Source: Oceaniradius stylonematis (GTDB lineage: Bacteria; Pseudomonadota; Alphaproteobacteria; Rhizobiales; Rhizobiaceae). Taken from it: a stretch of 57,464 bases of DNA. The notes beneath the pieces are model-generated. The model ran no database searches, was not told where the DNA came from, and saw only the letters and a program-made list of their open reading frames with translations. Positions within the stretch are counted from its first letter, which is position 1. Every line of letters begins with the position of its first letter. Shown here piece after piece: positions 18,244 through 26,036 of the stretch. Position numbers and translations under genes: made by a program. Where the stretch lies: positions 243,022 to 300,485 of the forward strand of contig NZ_QFWV02000004.1 of NCBI RefSeq assembly GCF_003149475.2. The letters run 5' to 3'.

Positions 18244-18704
18244 GCCCGGACGACACCGACACCCCGCCGCACGGCACATGTGTTGCGTTGGGCGGCAAGG
18301 GCGTTTTGATCACCGGCGCCTCGGGCGCCGGCAAGACAGGGCTTGCACTGACGCTGATCCGGCGCGCCCGCGCCGGCGGCATCGAAGCCGGCCTCGTCGC
18401 CGACGATCGGGTGATCCTTGAACCCGATGCAAGCGGCATAATCGCCCGGTGTCCCGCGCCGCTCGCCGGCAAGATCGAAGTTCGGGGCTGGGGCATCGCC
18501 GATGTCTCGGATATCGCCGTGCCGTCCGTCCGGCTTGCGCTGCTGGTCCGTCTGGTCGCGGCTGGAGACGCACTGCGTTTTGCGCAGGAACACCGCGAAA
18601 CGGTGGAAGGGCACGGCTTCCCGTGCCTCAGACTGCCGACAGGGCCGACCGCCTCGGCACCGGCGGCCGTGTTGGCCGCGCTTGGCCTTCCGGTGTGGCT
18701 TTGA
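18240..18704 (+). CDS. hprK: HPr kinase/phosphorylase (short alphaproteobacterial form)
   Basis: HprK phosphorylates a serine of HPr and removes it again. The 154-residue protein is the short alphaproteobacterial form that contains only the catalytic domain, with Walker A GASGAGKTGLAL near residues 27-38 and 'LVADDRVIL' after it. The later 'GWGIADV' region matches the family's conserved segment. The Firmicute-type N-terminal domain is absent. The ATG overlaps the chvG stop, indicating coupling of the two-component system to the phosphotransferase genes. Confidence 0.92.
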   Translation: MSPDDTDTPPHGTCVALGGKGVLITGASGAGKTGLALTLIRRARAGGIEAGLVADDRVILEPDASGIIARCPAPLAGKIEVRGWGIADVSDIAVPSVRLALLVRLVAAGDALRFAQEHRETVEGHGFPCLRLPTGPTASAPAAVLAALGLPVWL

Positions 18705-18844
18705 CCCCACAGCGTGACGGTTTGGCCGCGTTGAAGCCGGCGCGGGCATGCCAACGCCTTGAAATGGACCGTGTTTGCTGATCAAGATGGTGCCCTTGCG
18801 GAGGTGGGCACGATAAGCGGACCCCGGACGGGAGTTGGTGACAG

Positions 18845-19246
18845 ATGATCGGTGTCGTGCTGGTGACGCATGGCGCTCTTGCCGACGCATTTTTGCGCGC
18901 CGTCGAACACGTCGTCGGCCCGCAGGAAGCGTTCGAGACGGTGTGCATCGAAGCGGACGACAATATGGAGCGGCGGCGCGAGGATATCGTGGCGGCCATC
19001 GACCGCGTCGACACTGGCCAGGGCGTCATCGTCGTCACCGACATGTTCGGCGGCACGCCGTCCAATCTGGCGATTTCCGTGATGGCGCCGGACCGCACCG
19101 AAGTGATCGCAGGGGCCAATCTGCCGATGCTGATCAAGCTGGCCAAGGCGCGCGAAAGCGCCGACATGGCGAGCACGCTCGAACAGGCAAGCCAGGCCGG
19201 CCGGAAATACATCAATGTCGCAAGCCAGATCCTGGCCGCCAAATGA
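18845..19246 (+). CDS. PTS EIIA component, mannose family (EIIA-Man/ManX-like)
   Basis: The 133-residue protein has the EIIA-Man fold with the phosphorylatable His9 in VLVTHGALADAFL and the family segment 'GVIVVTDMFGGTPSNLAI'. No EIIB, EIIC or EIID sugar permease is present, so, as in other alphaproteobacteria, it most likely serves in a regulatory phosphorelay (with HPr and EINtr) rather than in sugar uptake. A GGAG site precedes the ATG. Its stop overlaps the HPr start (ATGA). The 140-bp gap from hprK contains no feature I can name. Confidence 0.93.
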   Translation: MIGVVLVTHGALADAFLRAVEHVVGPQEAFETVCIEADDNMERRREDIVAAIDRVDTGQGVIVVTDMFGGTPSNLAISVMAPDRTEVIAGANLPMLIKLAKARESADMASTLEQASQAGRKYINVASQILAAK

Positions 19247-19557
19247 GCGATGCCACGCAAGCGGACAGGGGGGATGACGGGCGGAACCACCGGCAGGCCG
19301 TCTTTACCATCACCAACAAGCGCGGCCTTCACGCGCGCGCCTCGTCTAAGTTCGTCCAGCTCGCGGAAGGCTACGGCGCCTCCATCACCGTGGCCAAGGA
19401 CGGCACGCGCGTCGGCGGCACATCGATCATGGGGCTGATGCTGCTCGCGGCGGGACCCGGCAGTTCGATCGAAGTGACGGCGGAGGGACCGGACGCCGGC
19501 GCCGCGCTTGATGCGATCGGCGCGCTGATCGCCGACCGGTTCGGCGAGGGCGAATAG
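19243..19557 (+). CDS. HPr family phosphocarrier protein
   Basis: This 104-residue protein is the phosphocarrier of the regulatory phosphotransferase system. His30 in TNKRGLHARASSKF is the residue phosphorylated by enzyme I. Ser61 in GGTSIMGLM corresponds to the serine targeted by HprK. An N-terminal extension of about 18 polar residues precedes the usual HPr start. It is translationally coupled to the EIIA gene by a 4-bp overlap and lies 109 bp before the ahcY start. Confidence 0.94.
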   Translation: MSDATQADRGDDGRNHRQAVFTITNKRGLHARASSKFVQLAEGYGASITVAKDGTRVGGTSIMGLMLLAAGPGSSIEVTAEGPDAGAALDAIGALIADRFGEGE

Positions 19558-19581
19558 ACAGTCGCCCTTTCATATACGGAC

Positions 19582-19597
19582 ATAAAGATTTCTTTAT
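19582..19597. promoter_or_regulatory. Dyad operator candidate upstream of ahcY (SahR/SamR-like site)
   Basis: A perfect inverted repeat ATAAAGA-TT-TCTTTAT lies 70 bp before the ahcY start in an AT-rich patch. In proteobacteria ahcY and metK genes are known to be controlled by ArsR-family regulators of S-adenosylhomocysteine metabolism (SahR and relatives), which bind AT-rich dyads. The match to that class is from memory of the regulon, not from an alignment. Confidence 0.6.
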
Positions 19598-19666
19598 ATT
19601 GCCGTTGCGTGCCGTGGTTCAGTCTGTTAGGAGCCGCGCCAAATCCAATTGCCAACGGAGCCCCTG

Positions 19667-21067
19667 ATGGCTGACCCCAAAGACTACGTCGTTGCCGACA
19701 TCTCGCTGGCCGAATTCGGCCGCAAGGAACTGGACATCGCCGAAACGGAAATGCCCGGCCTGATGGCGCTGCGGGCCGAATATGGCGATGCAAAGCCGCT
19801 GACCGGCGCACGCATCGCCGGCTCGCTGCACATGACGATCCAGACCGCCGTGCTGATCGAGACGCTCAAGGAACTGGGCGCCGATGTGCGCTGGGCCTCG
19901 TGCAACATCTTCTCGACGCAGGACCATGCCGCTGCGGCGATCGCGGCCACGGGCACGCCCGTCTTCGCCGTCAAGGGCGAGACGCTGGAGGAATACTGGT
20001 CCTACACCGACCGCATCTTCCGGTTCGAAGAGGGCGGCGCCAACATGATCCTCGACGATGGCGGCGATGCCACGCTCTACATCCTGATGGGCGCGCGCGT
20101 CGAAGAGGGCGAGGACGATCTGATCGCCAATCCGACCAATGAGGAAGAAGAGGCCCTGTTCGCCCAGATCAAGAAACGCATCGCCGAGACGCCGGGCTGG
20201 TTCGTCAAGCAGCGTCACATGATCAAGGGTGTCACCGAAGAGACGACGACCGGCGTCAACCGCCTTTACCAGATGATGGAGAAGGGCCACCTTCCGTTCC
20301 CGGCCATCAACGTCAACGACTCGGTCACCAAGTCGAAGTTCGACAACAAGTATGGCTGCAAGGAATCGCTGGTCGACGGTATCCGGCGCGCCACCGACAC
20401 GATGATGGCCGGCAAGGTCGCCGTCGTCTGCGGCTATGGCGATGTGGGCAAGGGTTCGGCCGCATCGCTGCGCGGCGCCGGCGCCCGGGTGCAGGTCACC
20501 GAGATCGACCCGATCTGCGCGCTGCAGGCGGCGATGGACGGCTATGAGGTCGTTACGCTCGATGAAGCCGCGCCGAACGCCGACATCGTCATCACCACGA
20601 CCGGCAACAAGGACGTCATCACGATCGACCACATGCGGTCGATGAAGGACATGGCGATCGTCGGCAATATCGGCCACTTCGACAACGAGATTCAGGTCGC
20701 CGCCCTGCGTAACCTGAAATGGACCAACATCAAGCCGCAGGTGGACATGATCACCTTCCCGGACGACACGCGGATGATCCTCCTGTCGGAAGGCCGGCTT
20801 CTGAACCTGGGCAACGCCACCGGCCACCCCAGCTTCGTGATGAGCGCATCGTTCACCAACCAGGTGCTCGCCCAGATCGAACTGTGGGCGCATGGCGACA
20901 AGTACGGCAATGAAGTCTATGTGCTGCCCAAGCACCTGGACGAGAAGGTCGCGCGCCTGCATCTCGAAAAGCTCGGCGTCAACCTCACCCAGATGAGCGA
21001 CGAGCAGGCCGCCTATATCGGCGTGTCGCCGCAGGGCCCCTACAAGGCAGAGCACTACCGCTACTGA
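19667..21067 (+). CDS. ahcY: Adenosylhomocysteinase
   Basis: AhcY hydrolyses S-adenosylhomocysteine to adenosine and homocysteine, relieving inhibition of methyltransferases and feeding methionine synthesis. The 466-residue length matches rhizobial enzymes. Key segments are '[25 protein letters not shown]', the substrate-site '[16 protein letters not shown]', the NAD-binding loop [18 protein letters not shown], and the C-terminal KAEHYRY that reaches into the neighbouring subunit. The ATG at 19667 is chosen because CGGAG lies 8 bases upstream; the frame continues six codons further upstream. Confidence 0.97.
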   Translation: MADPKDYVVADISLAEFGRKELDIAETEMPGLMALRAEYGDAKPLTGARIAGSLHMTIQTAVLIETLKELGADVRWASCNIFSTQDHAAAAIAATGTPVFAVKGETLEEYWSYTDRIFRFEEGGANMILDDGGDATLYILMGARVEEGEDDLIANPTNEEEEALFAQIKKRIAETPGWFVKQRHMIKGVTEETTTGVNRLYQMMEKGHLPFPAINVNDSVTKSKFDNKYGCKESLVDGIRRATDTMMAGKVAVVCGYGDVGKGSAASLRGAGARVQVTEIDPICALQAAMDGYEVVTLDEAAPNADIVITTTGNKDVITIDHMRSMKDMAIVGNIGHFDNEIQVAALRNLKWTNIKPQVDMITFPDDTRMILLSEGRLLNLGNATGHPSFVMSASFTNQVLAQIELWAHGDKYGNEVYVLPKHLDEKVARLHLEKLGVNLTQMSDEQAAYIGVSPQGPYKAEHYRY

Positions 21068-21090
21068 TCTGTCCGCCGTCAACGAAAGAA

Positions 21091-21121
21091 GCCGGTGCCG
21101 CGATGCGGCGCCGGCTTTTTT
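21091..21121 (+). terminator. Rho-independent terminator of ahcY
   Basis: GCCGGTGCCGC, loop GAT and GCGGCGCCGGC form an 11-bp stem with one G-U pair, followed by a run of seven Ts. It begins 24 bp after the ahcY stop. Confidence 0.9.
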
Positions 21122-21251
21122 GTGCGCGAGGCTTCACGGCGATTCCGGCGCCAGCTATGGTGCGGTGATTCGTGTGTCGGGGTGCTTCGTTTACGTGCGC
21201 GGTAACGGCCCGTGCACGGCGCCCCTTGCGCGGAGGCAAAAGGGGACCCGC

Positions 21252-23780
21252 ATGCCGCATGATGGCAGAACGCCCGGAAATCGGCGCGTCTCAAATCCGT
21301 TTGTTCGGCTGACACGCCTTCCGGCGCTTCTCGGCGGCAGCGCGCTGGCCAGCCTTTGGGCCGGTGTCGCCGCAGCGCAGACCGGCCCCGGCAACACTTC
21401 GTTTTCGTCGCTGCTCTCGATGATCTCGCTGGACACGTTCGAGGTCGTGCAGCTGGCGCTGTTCACCGGCGCCATGGCCGCGGCAATCGGCTCGGCGCTG
21501 TGGCTGATCCGCGAGCGCGGGCGCACGGCCTCGCAGAACCTTGCGCTGCGCGGAAAGGTCTCCGCGCTGACCGGGCGGCTGAGCCAGCTCGAGACGCTGG
21601 CCGCATCGGAGGGTCAGCGTGCGATCGTCTGGAGCGACGAGCCGAACAAGCCCGCCGCCGTCATCGGCACGCTCGGTGCCCGCTCGGGCGCGCCGGAATC
21701 GCGATCCGAGTTTCTTGCCTTCGGGCGATGGCTCGAGCCGCGCTCGGCGGCGCGCATCGAACAGGCCATTGCACGGCTGCGAGACCATGCGCTGCCGTTC
21801 GACGATCTGGTGCAGACGCCGACGGGCAATCCGGTCGAGGTGACCGGCCGGACCAGCGGCGGCAGCGCGATCGTACGCTTCGTGTCGCTGTCGGGCGAAC
21901 GGGCGGATCATGCGCGGCTGATCGCCGATCACGCCCGGGTCGTCGAAACGCTGGAAACCCTGCAAGGGCTGATGGACCAGTCCGACATGCCGGTTTGGCT
22001 GCGCAGTGCCGACGGGGCGCTTGCCTGGGTGAACCGCGCCTATGCGGACGCCGTCGAGTGCGCCGATGCCGATGCCGTCGTCGCCGAACGGGCCGAACTG
22101 TTCGGCACGCAGGCCGGCAAGACCATCGCCCAGCAGCGGCAGGCCGACGGCCATTTTGCCGACCAGGTTTCCACGGTGGTGCGCGGCGACCGGCTGATGT
22201 TCGACGTGATCGACGTCGCCGGCCCCTTCGGATCGGCCGGCATCGGGCGCGACCGCACGGAGACCGAAGCCGTGCGGTCGGAACTGAACACAACCATCCG
22301 CAGCCACGAGGAAACGCTCGACCAGCTGACGACGGCCGTGGCCATGTTCGACAGCGATGCGAGGCTGCGTTTTCACAATCAGGCGTTCGAACAGCTCTGG
22401 GAACTCGACAGCGGGCTCCTGGCATCCAAGCCGGACATGTCGATGTTCCTCGACCGGATGCGCGCCGAGGGCAAACTCCCCGAGCAGCCGGAATGGCGCC
22501 GCTGGAAGGACGGGCTGCTCGCCGCCTTCAAGGCCGTCGAGCCGCAGGAGGACTGGTGGTACCTGCCCGACGGGCGCACCGTGCGCGTCATTGCCAGCCC
22601 GCATCCGCGCGGCGGCCTTACCTGGGTTTTCGAGAACCTGACCGAGCGCATCGATCTGGAAAGCCGCTACAAGACGCTGATGCGCGTACAGGGCGAAACG
22701 CTCGACCATCTGGCCGAAGGTGTGGCGGTCTTCGAAGCCGACGGAACGCTGCAACTGGCCAATCCTGCCTTCGAGCGCTTCTGGCATATCGGCCACCTGA
22801 CCGGCGAGGCCCGCGTTCATATCAACCAGATCGGCGAGGCGTGCGCCGCCAAGTTTGGCCATGCCGGGCCCTGGGAGCAGTTTGCGGGTATCGTCACGGG
22901 GTTCGACGAGGACCGTGCCGGCGCGACCGGGCGGACGGAGACCGGCAGCCTCACACTGTCATGGACCGTCGTGCCGCTTCCCAACGGCCAGACGATGATC
23001 ACCTTCGTCGACATCACCGCCAGCGACCAGATGGAGCGCGCCTTGCGCGAGCGCAACGACGCGCTGGAAAAGACCGCACTTGTGCGGGACCGGCTCATCC
23101 GGCACGTATCATACGAGCTGCGCGCACCGCTGACATCGATCGGCGGCTTCACCGAACTTCTGGAGATGGACGCGACCGGCCCCCTGAACGGCAAGCAGCG
23201 CGAATATCTCGACCATATCGCCGCTTCCACCGGCACGTTGAACGATCTGACCCGCGACATTATCGATTTGGCGAGCGTCGATGCCGGCGTCATGGAACTT
23301 GCGCTCGACGAGGTCGAACTCGAGCCGGTCATGCGCACGGCGGCCGCCGAGATCATGCCGAGGCTGGAAGACCACGGCATCAGCCTGGCGCTGCGCATCG
23401 CGCCGGATGCGGGCTGCATCATCGCCGACCGGGCACGGCTGACCCAGGTTCTCACCAACATCCTGGCCAATGCCGCCGACTATGCACCGGAAGACAGCGA
23501 GGTCGTGTTCACCTGCGAGCGCACCGAAGATGGAGTCCGGTTCCGGATCCGCGATCACGGGCCAGGCATCGAGGAAGGGGCGCTGACGGAGGTCTTCGAA
23601 CGGTTCCACACGGACCAAGGCGGCCGGGGACGAGGCGCCGGCCTTGGCCTGGCAATCGTCAAGAGTTTCGTGGCGCTGCATGACGGCGCCGTGTCGATCC
23701 AATCGTCGCCGGACAGTGGCACCGAAGTGACCGTCACCTTCCCGGAGGCGCCTGCGCGTGTCAGCGTCGCTGCCGAATAG
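21252..23780 (+). CDS. divL: Cell-cycle regulator DivL (PAS-containing kinase homologue with Tyr in place of the phospho-His)
   Basis: DivL is a membrane-anchored, kinase-like scaffold that controls CckA and so the CtrA phosphorelay. The 842-residue protein has an N-terminal hydrophobic start (about 20-42) and a transmembrane helix (about 66-86). Several PAS-like domains follow (about 235-330, 345-470 and 475-600). The dimerisation helix reads RHVSYELRAPLTSIGG: Tyr621 stands where kinases have His, the hallmark of DivL. The ATPase domain keeps the N box ILANAADYA, DHGPGI and GAGLGLAIV. The ATG at 21252 follows an AGGGG site. Its 3' end is close to or overlaps the next gene, tsaE, as in other rhizobia. 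Confidence 0.94.
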   Translation: MPHDGRTPGNRRVSNPFVRLTRLPALLGGSALASLWAGVAAAQTGPGNTSFSSLLSMISLDTFEVVQLALFTGAMAAAIGSALWLIRERGRTASQNLALRGKVSALTGRLSQLETLAASEGQRAIVWSDEPNKPAAVIGTLGARSGAPESRSEFLAFGRWLEPRSAARIEQAIARLRDHALPFDDLVQTPTGNPVEVTGRTSGGSAIVRFVSLSGERADHARLIADHARVVETLETLQGLMDQSDMPVWLRSADGALAWVNRAYADAVECADADAVVAERAELFGTQAGKTIAQQRQADGHFADQVSTVVRGDRLMFDVIDVAGPFGSAGIGRDRTETEAVRSELNTTIRSHEETLDQLTTAVAMFDSDARLRFHNQAFEQLWELDSGLLASKPDMSMFLDRMRAEGKLPEQPEWRRWKDGLLAAFKAVEPQEDWWYLPDGRTVRVIASPHPRGGLTWVFENLTERIDLESRYKTLMRVQGETLDHLAEGVAVFEADGTLQLANPAFERFWHIGHLTGEARVHINQIGEACAAKFGHAGPWEQFAGIVTGFDEDRAGATGRTETGSLTLSWTVVPLPNGQTMITFVDITASDQMERALRERNDALEKTALVRDRLIRHVSYELRAPLTSIGGFTELLEMDATGPLNGKQREYLDHIAASTGTLNDLTRDIIDLASVDAGVMELALDEVELEPVMRTAAAEIMPRLEDHGISLALRIAPDAGCIIADRARLTQVLTNILANAADYAPEDSEVVFTCERTEDGVRFRIRDHGPGIEEGALTEVFERFHTDQGGRGRGAGLGLAIVKSFVALHDGAVSIQSSPDSGTEVTVTFPEAPARVSVAAE

Positions 23781-23787
23781 GATCGCC

Positions 23788-25314
23788 TTGCCCAAGATGC
23801 AATTCGGACCGTTCGACGAACCGGCCATGGCGCGGTTCGCCGCCGATCTGGCGCGCATCGTCCTGCCGGGCGATTGTGTGGCACTGTCCGGCGATCTGGG
23901 CGCCGGCAAGACCAGCTTCGCGCGGGCCTTCATCCGCGCGCTGGCCGGCGACGCCGAGCTGGAAGTCCCAAGCCCGACATTCACGCTCGTACAGGAATAC
24001 GCCACCAGTCCGCCGGTCGCCCATTTCGATCTCTACCGCATCGCCGACCCGGACGAAGTTGCCGAACTGGGGCTGGACGAAGCGCTGGAGGCAGGGATCG
24101 CGCTGATCGAGTGGCCCGAACGGGCCGGCACTGCCCTGCCCGCCGGTGCGATCGGGCTGGCTTTTTCGGAAACCGTGACCGACGCCGGCGCCGATGCCCG
24201 CACGATCGCGATCGAAGCGCCCGAAGCGGCCGTTGCGCGCATAAGGCGCACGCTGGCGATCCGCGCACTGCTCCTGTCCGCGGGCCATGGCGGGGCAAAC
24301 CGCGCGCCGCTCACCGGCGATGCCTCGACGCGCCGGTACGAAACGGCAACCGACGGTGCGTGGCGTGCCATCGTCATGGACGCGCCGCCCATGCCGGACG
24401 GGCCCCCGGTGCGCGACGGCAAGCCCTATTCGCAGATCGCTCATCTGGCGGAAGATATCGGCCCGTTCGTCGCAGTGGCCCGGATGCTGACCGGAGCGGG
24501 TTTCGCCGCGCCGGAGATCATGGCGGTCGACCATGAGGCCGGGCTGATCCTGCTCGAAGATCTCGGCGAGGATGGCGTGCTGGATGCTGCCCGCCGGCCG
24601 ATCCCGGCGCGCTATGAGGCGTCGGTCGATTGCCTCGCCGCCATGCACGCCACCGACTGGCCCCGCGAGATCGTCCTGGAAGACGGCACGGTCCACCGGG
24701 TGCCGGCGTTCGACCTCGGCGCCTTCCTGATCGAGGTCGATCTGCTGCTCGACTGGTATGTTCCGAGGGTCGCCGGCGCTCCGGCCAGCGCCGAGGACCG
24801 GCAATCGTGGCACGCCATCTGGCAGGCGCTGTTCGCCACCGTCGATGCCGGCCCCAAGACCCTTGCGATGCGCGACTTCCACTCGCCCAACATTGTCTGG
24901 CGCGGCGAAAGGACCGGACATGACCGGGTCGGGCTGATCGACTTTCAGGATGCGCTCTGGACCCACCCCGCCTATGACGTGATGTCGCTGATCCGCGATG
25001 CGCGTGTCACCGTCGAACCGGACCTGCAGTCGCGGCTTCTGGAAGCCTATTGCGCGGCAAGGGACCAACAGGCGGAGGACTTCGACGAGACCGGCTTCCG
25101 GGAGTGTTCCGCCATTCTGGCCGCGCAGCGGGCCGCCAAGCTTCTGGGGATATTCGTGCGCCTCGACGAACGGGACGGCAAGCCGGGCTACATCGCACAT
25201 CTGCCCCGCATCCAGACATACATGCGCCAGTCGTTGTGCCATCCGGCGCTCGCCGATCTCGACGCGTGGCTCGCCGCGCACGGCCTGCTCGACGTGACGG
25301 TCGAACCGCGATGA
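23788..25314 (+). CDS. TsaE tRNA threonylcarbamoylation ATPase fused to an AmgK-like sugar kinase
   Basis: Two enzymes are joined. Residues about 1-150 are TsaE, the ATPase that drives t6A formation on tRNA, with Walker A SGDLGAGKTSFARAF and 'HFDLYRI'. Residues about 165-508 are an aminoglycoside-phosphotransferase-fold kinase with catalytic MRDFHSPNIVW and metal-binding 'GLIDFQDALW', resembling AmgK, which phosphorylates MurNAc/GlcNAc at C1. The next gene resembles MurU, AmgK's partner, supporting this. The start is uncertain: TTG at 23788 has AGGA 5 bases upstream. GTG at 23758 (overlapping divL) and ATG at 23797 are alternatives. The fused form is common in Rhizobiales. Confidence 0.92.
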   Translation: MPKMQFGPFDEPAMARFAADLARIVLPGDCVALSGDLGAGKTSFARAFIRALAGDAELEVPSPTFTLVQEYATSPPVAHFDLYRIADPDEVAELGLDEALEAGIALIEWPERAGTALPAGAIGLAFSETVTDAGADARTIAIEAPEAAVARIRRTLAIRALLLSAGHGGANRAPLTGDASTRRYETATDGAWRAIVMDAPPMPDGPPVRDGKPYSQIAHLAEDIGPFVAVARMLTGAGFAAPEIMAVDHEAGLILLEDLGEDGVLDAARRPIPARYEASVDCLAAMHATDWPREIVLEDGTVHRVPAFDLGAFLIEVDLLLDWYVPRVAGAPASAEDRQSWHAIWQALFATVDAGPKTLAMRDFHSPNIVWRGERTGHDRVGLIDFQDALWTHPAYDVMSLIRDARVTVEPDLQSRLLEAYCAARDQQAEDFDETGFRECSAILAAQRAAKLLGIFVRLDERDGKPGYIAHLPRIQTYMRQSLCHPALADLDAWLAAHGLLDVTVEPR

Positions 25315-26036
25315 CCGCACCGGTCTCAACAGCCATGGTGCTGGCCGCCGGCTTCGGAAAACGGCTGCGGCCGATCACCGACACCGTGCCCAAGCCCCTG
25401 GTCCCGGTGGGAGGGCGTACCATGCTCGACCGGACGCTCGATGCGGCGGAAACGGCCGGGATCGCGCGCGCCGTGGTCAACGTTCATTATCTGGGCGAGC
25501 AGATCATTGCGCATTGCGCGAGCCGGCAGACGCCGGCGACGTCGATCAGCGACGAGCGCGACGCGATCCTTGAAACCGGGGGCGGCGTGGTCAAGGCGTT
25601 GCCGTTGCTCGGCGATACTCCGTTCGCGCTCCTCAACGCCGACACGTTCTGGGTCGATGGCGGCCGGTCGACGCTTGCGGCGATGATCGACGCCTTCGAC
25701 CCGGCACGCATGGACATGCTGCTCCTGACCGCGCGCCTTGACGATACGACGGGACATTCGGGCGGCGTGGACTTCACACTGGACGCCGGCAGCCGGATCG
25801 CACGGGCGCCGGATCCGGCCGGAGCCGGCGTCATCTACGCGGGCGCGGCGATCATCGATCCGGCGGTCTTCACCGGCGCGCGTGCCGAGCCGCATTCGCT
25901 GAACCGCTATTTCGACGCCGCCATCGCCGCCGGCCGGCTGTTCGGCCATGCGCTCGAAGACGGCCACTGGTACACGGTCGGCACGCCGGACGGGCTGACG
26001 GAGGTCGAGGCGCATCTGGCAGCGGGCAGGGTTTGA
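25311..26036 (+). CDS. murU: Nucleotidyltransferase family protein, MurU-like
   Basis: The 241-residue protein is a sugar-phosphate nucleotidyltransferase with the signature AMVLAAGFGKRLRPITDTVPKPLVPVGG and 'LNADTFW' for metal binding. It most closely fits MurU, which makes UDP-MurNAc from MurNAc-1-phosphate in the peptidoglycan recycling route that bypasses MurA. The gene starts inside the stop of the TsaE/AmgK fusion (ATGA), so kinase and uridylyltransferase would be made together. Assignment to MurU rather than another NDP-sugar pyrophosphorylase rests partly on this neighbourhood. Confidence 0.85.
   Translation: MTAPVSTAMVLAAGFGKRLRPITDTVPKPLVPVGGRTMLDRTLDAAETAGIARAVVNVHYLGEQIIAHCASRQTPATSISDERDAILETGGGVVKALPLLGDTPFALLNADTFWVDGGRSTLAAMIDAFDPARMDMLLLTARLDDTTGHSGGVDFTLDAGSRIARAPDPAGAGVIYAGAAIIDPAVFTGARAEPHSLNRYFDAAIAAGRLFGHALEDGHWYTVGTPDGLTEVEAHLAAGRV

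Noticed and set aside
18240-19557. A sugar-transporting phosphotransferase system
   Set aside because: There is no EIIB, EIIC or EIID gene. HprK, EIIA and HPr alone fit the regulatory phosphorelay typical of alphaproteobacteria.
19558-19666. A SAH or SAM riboswitch upstream of ahcY
   Set aside because: The 109-bp leader lacks the stems and pseudoknot segments of the classes I know; the only clear structure is the short AT-rich dyad, which fits a protein operator better.
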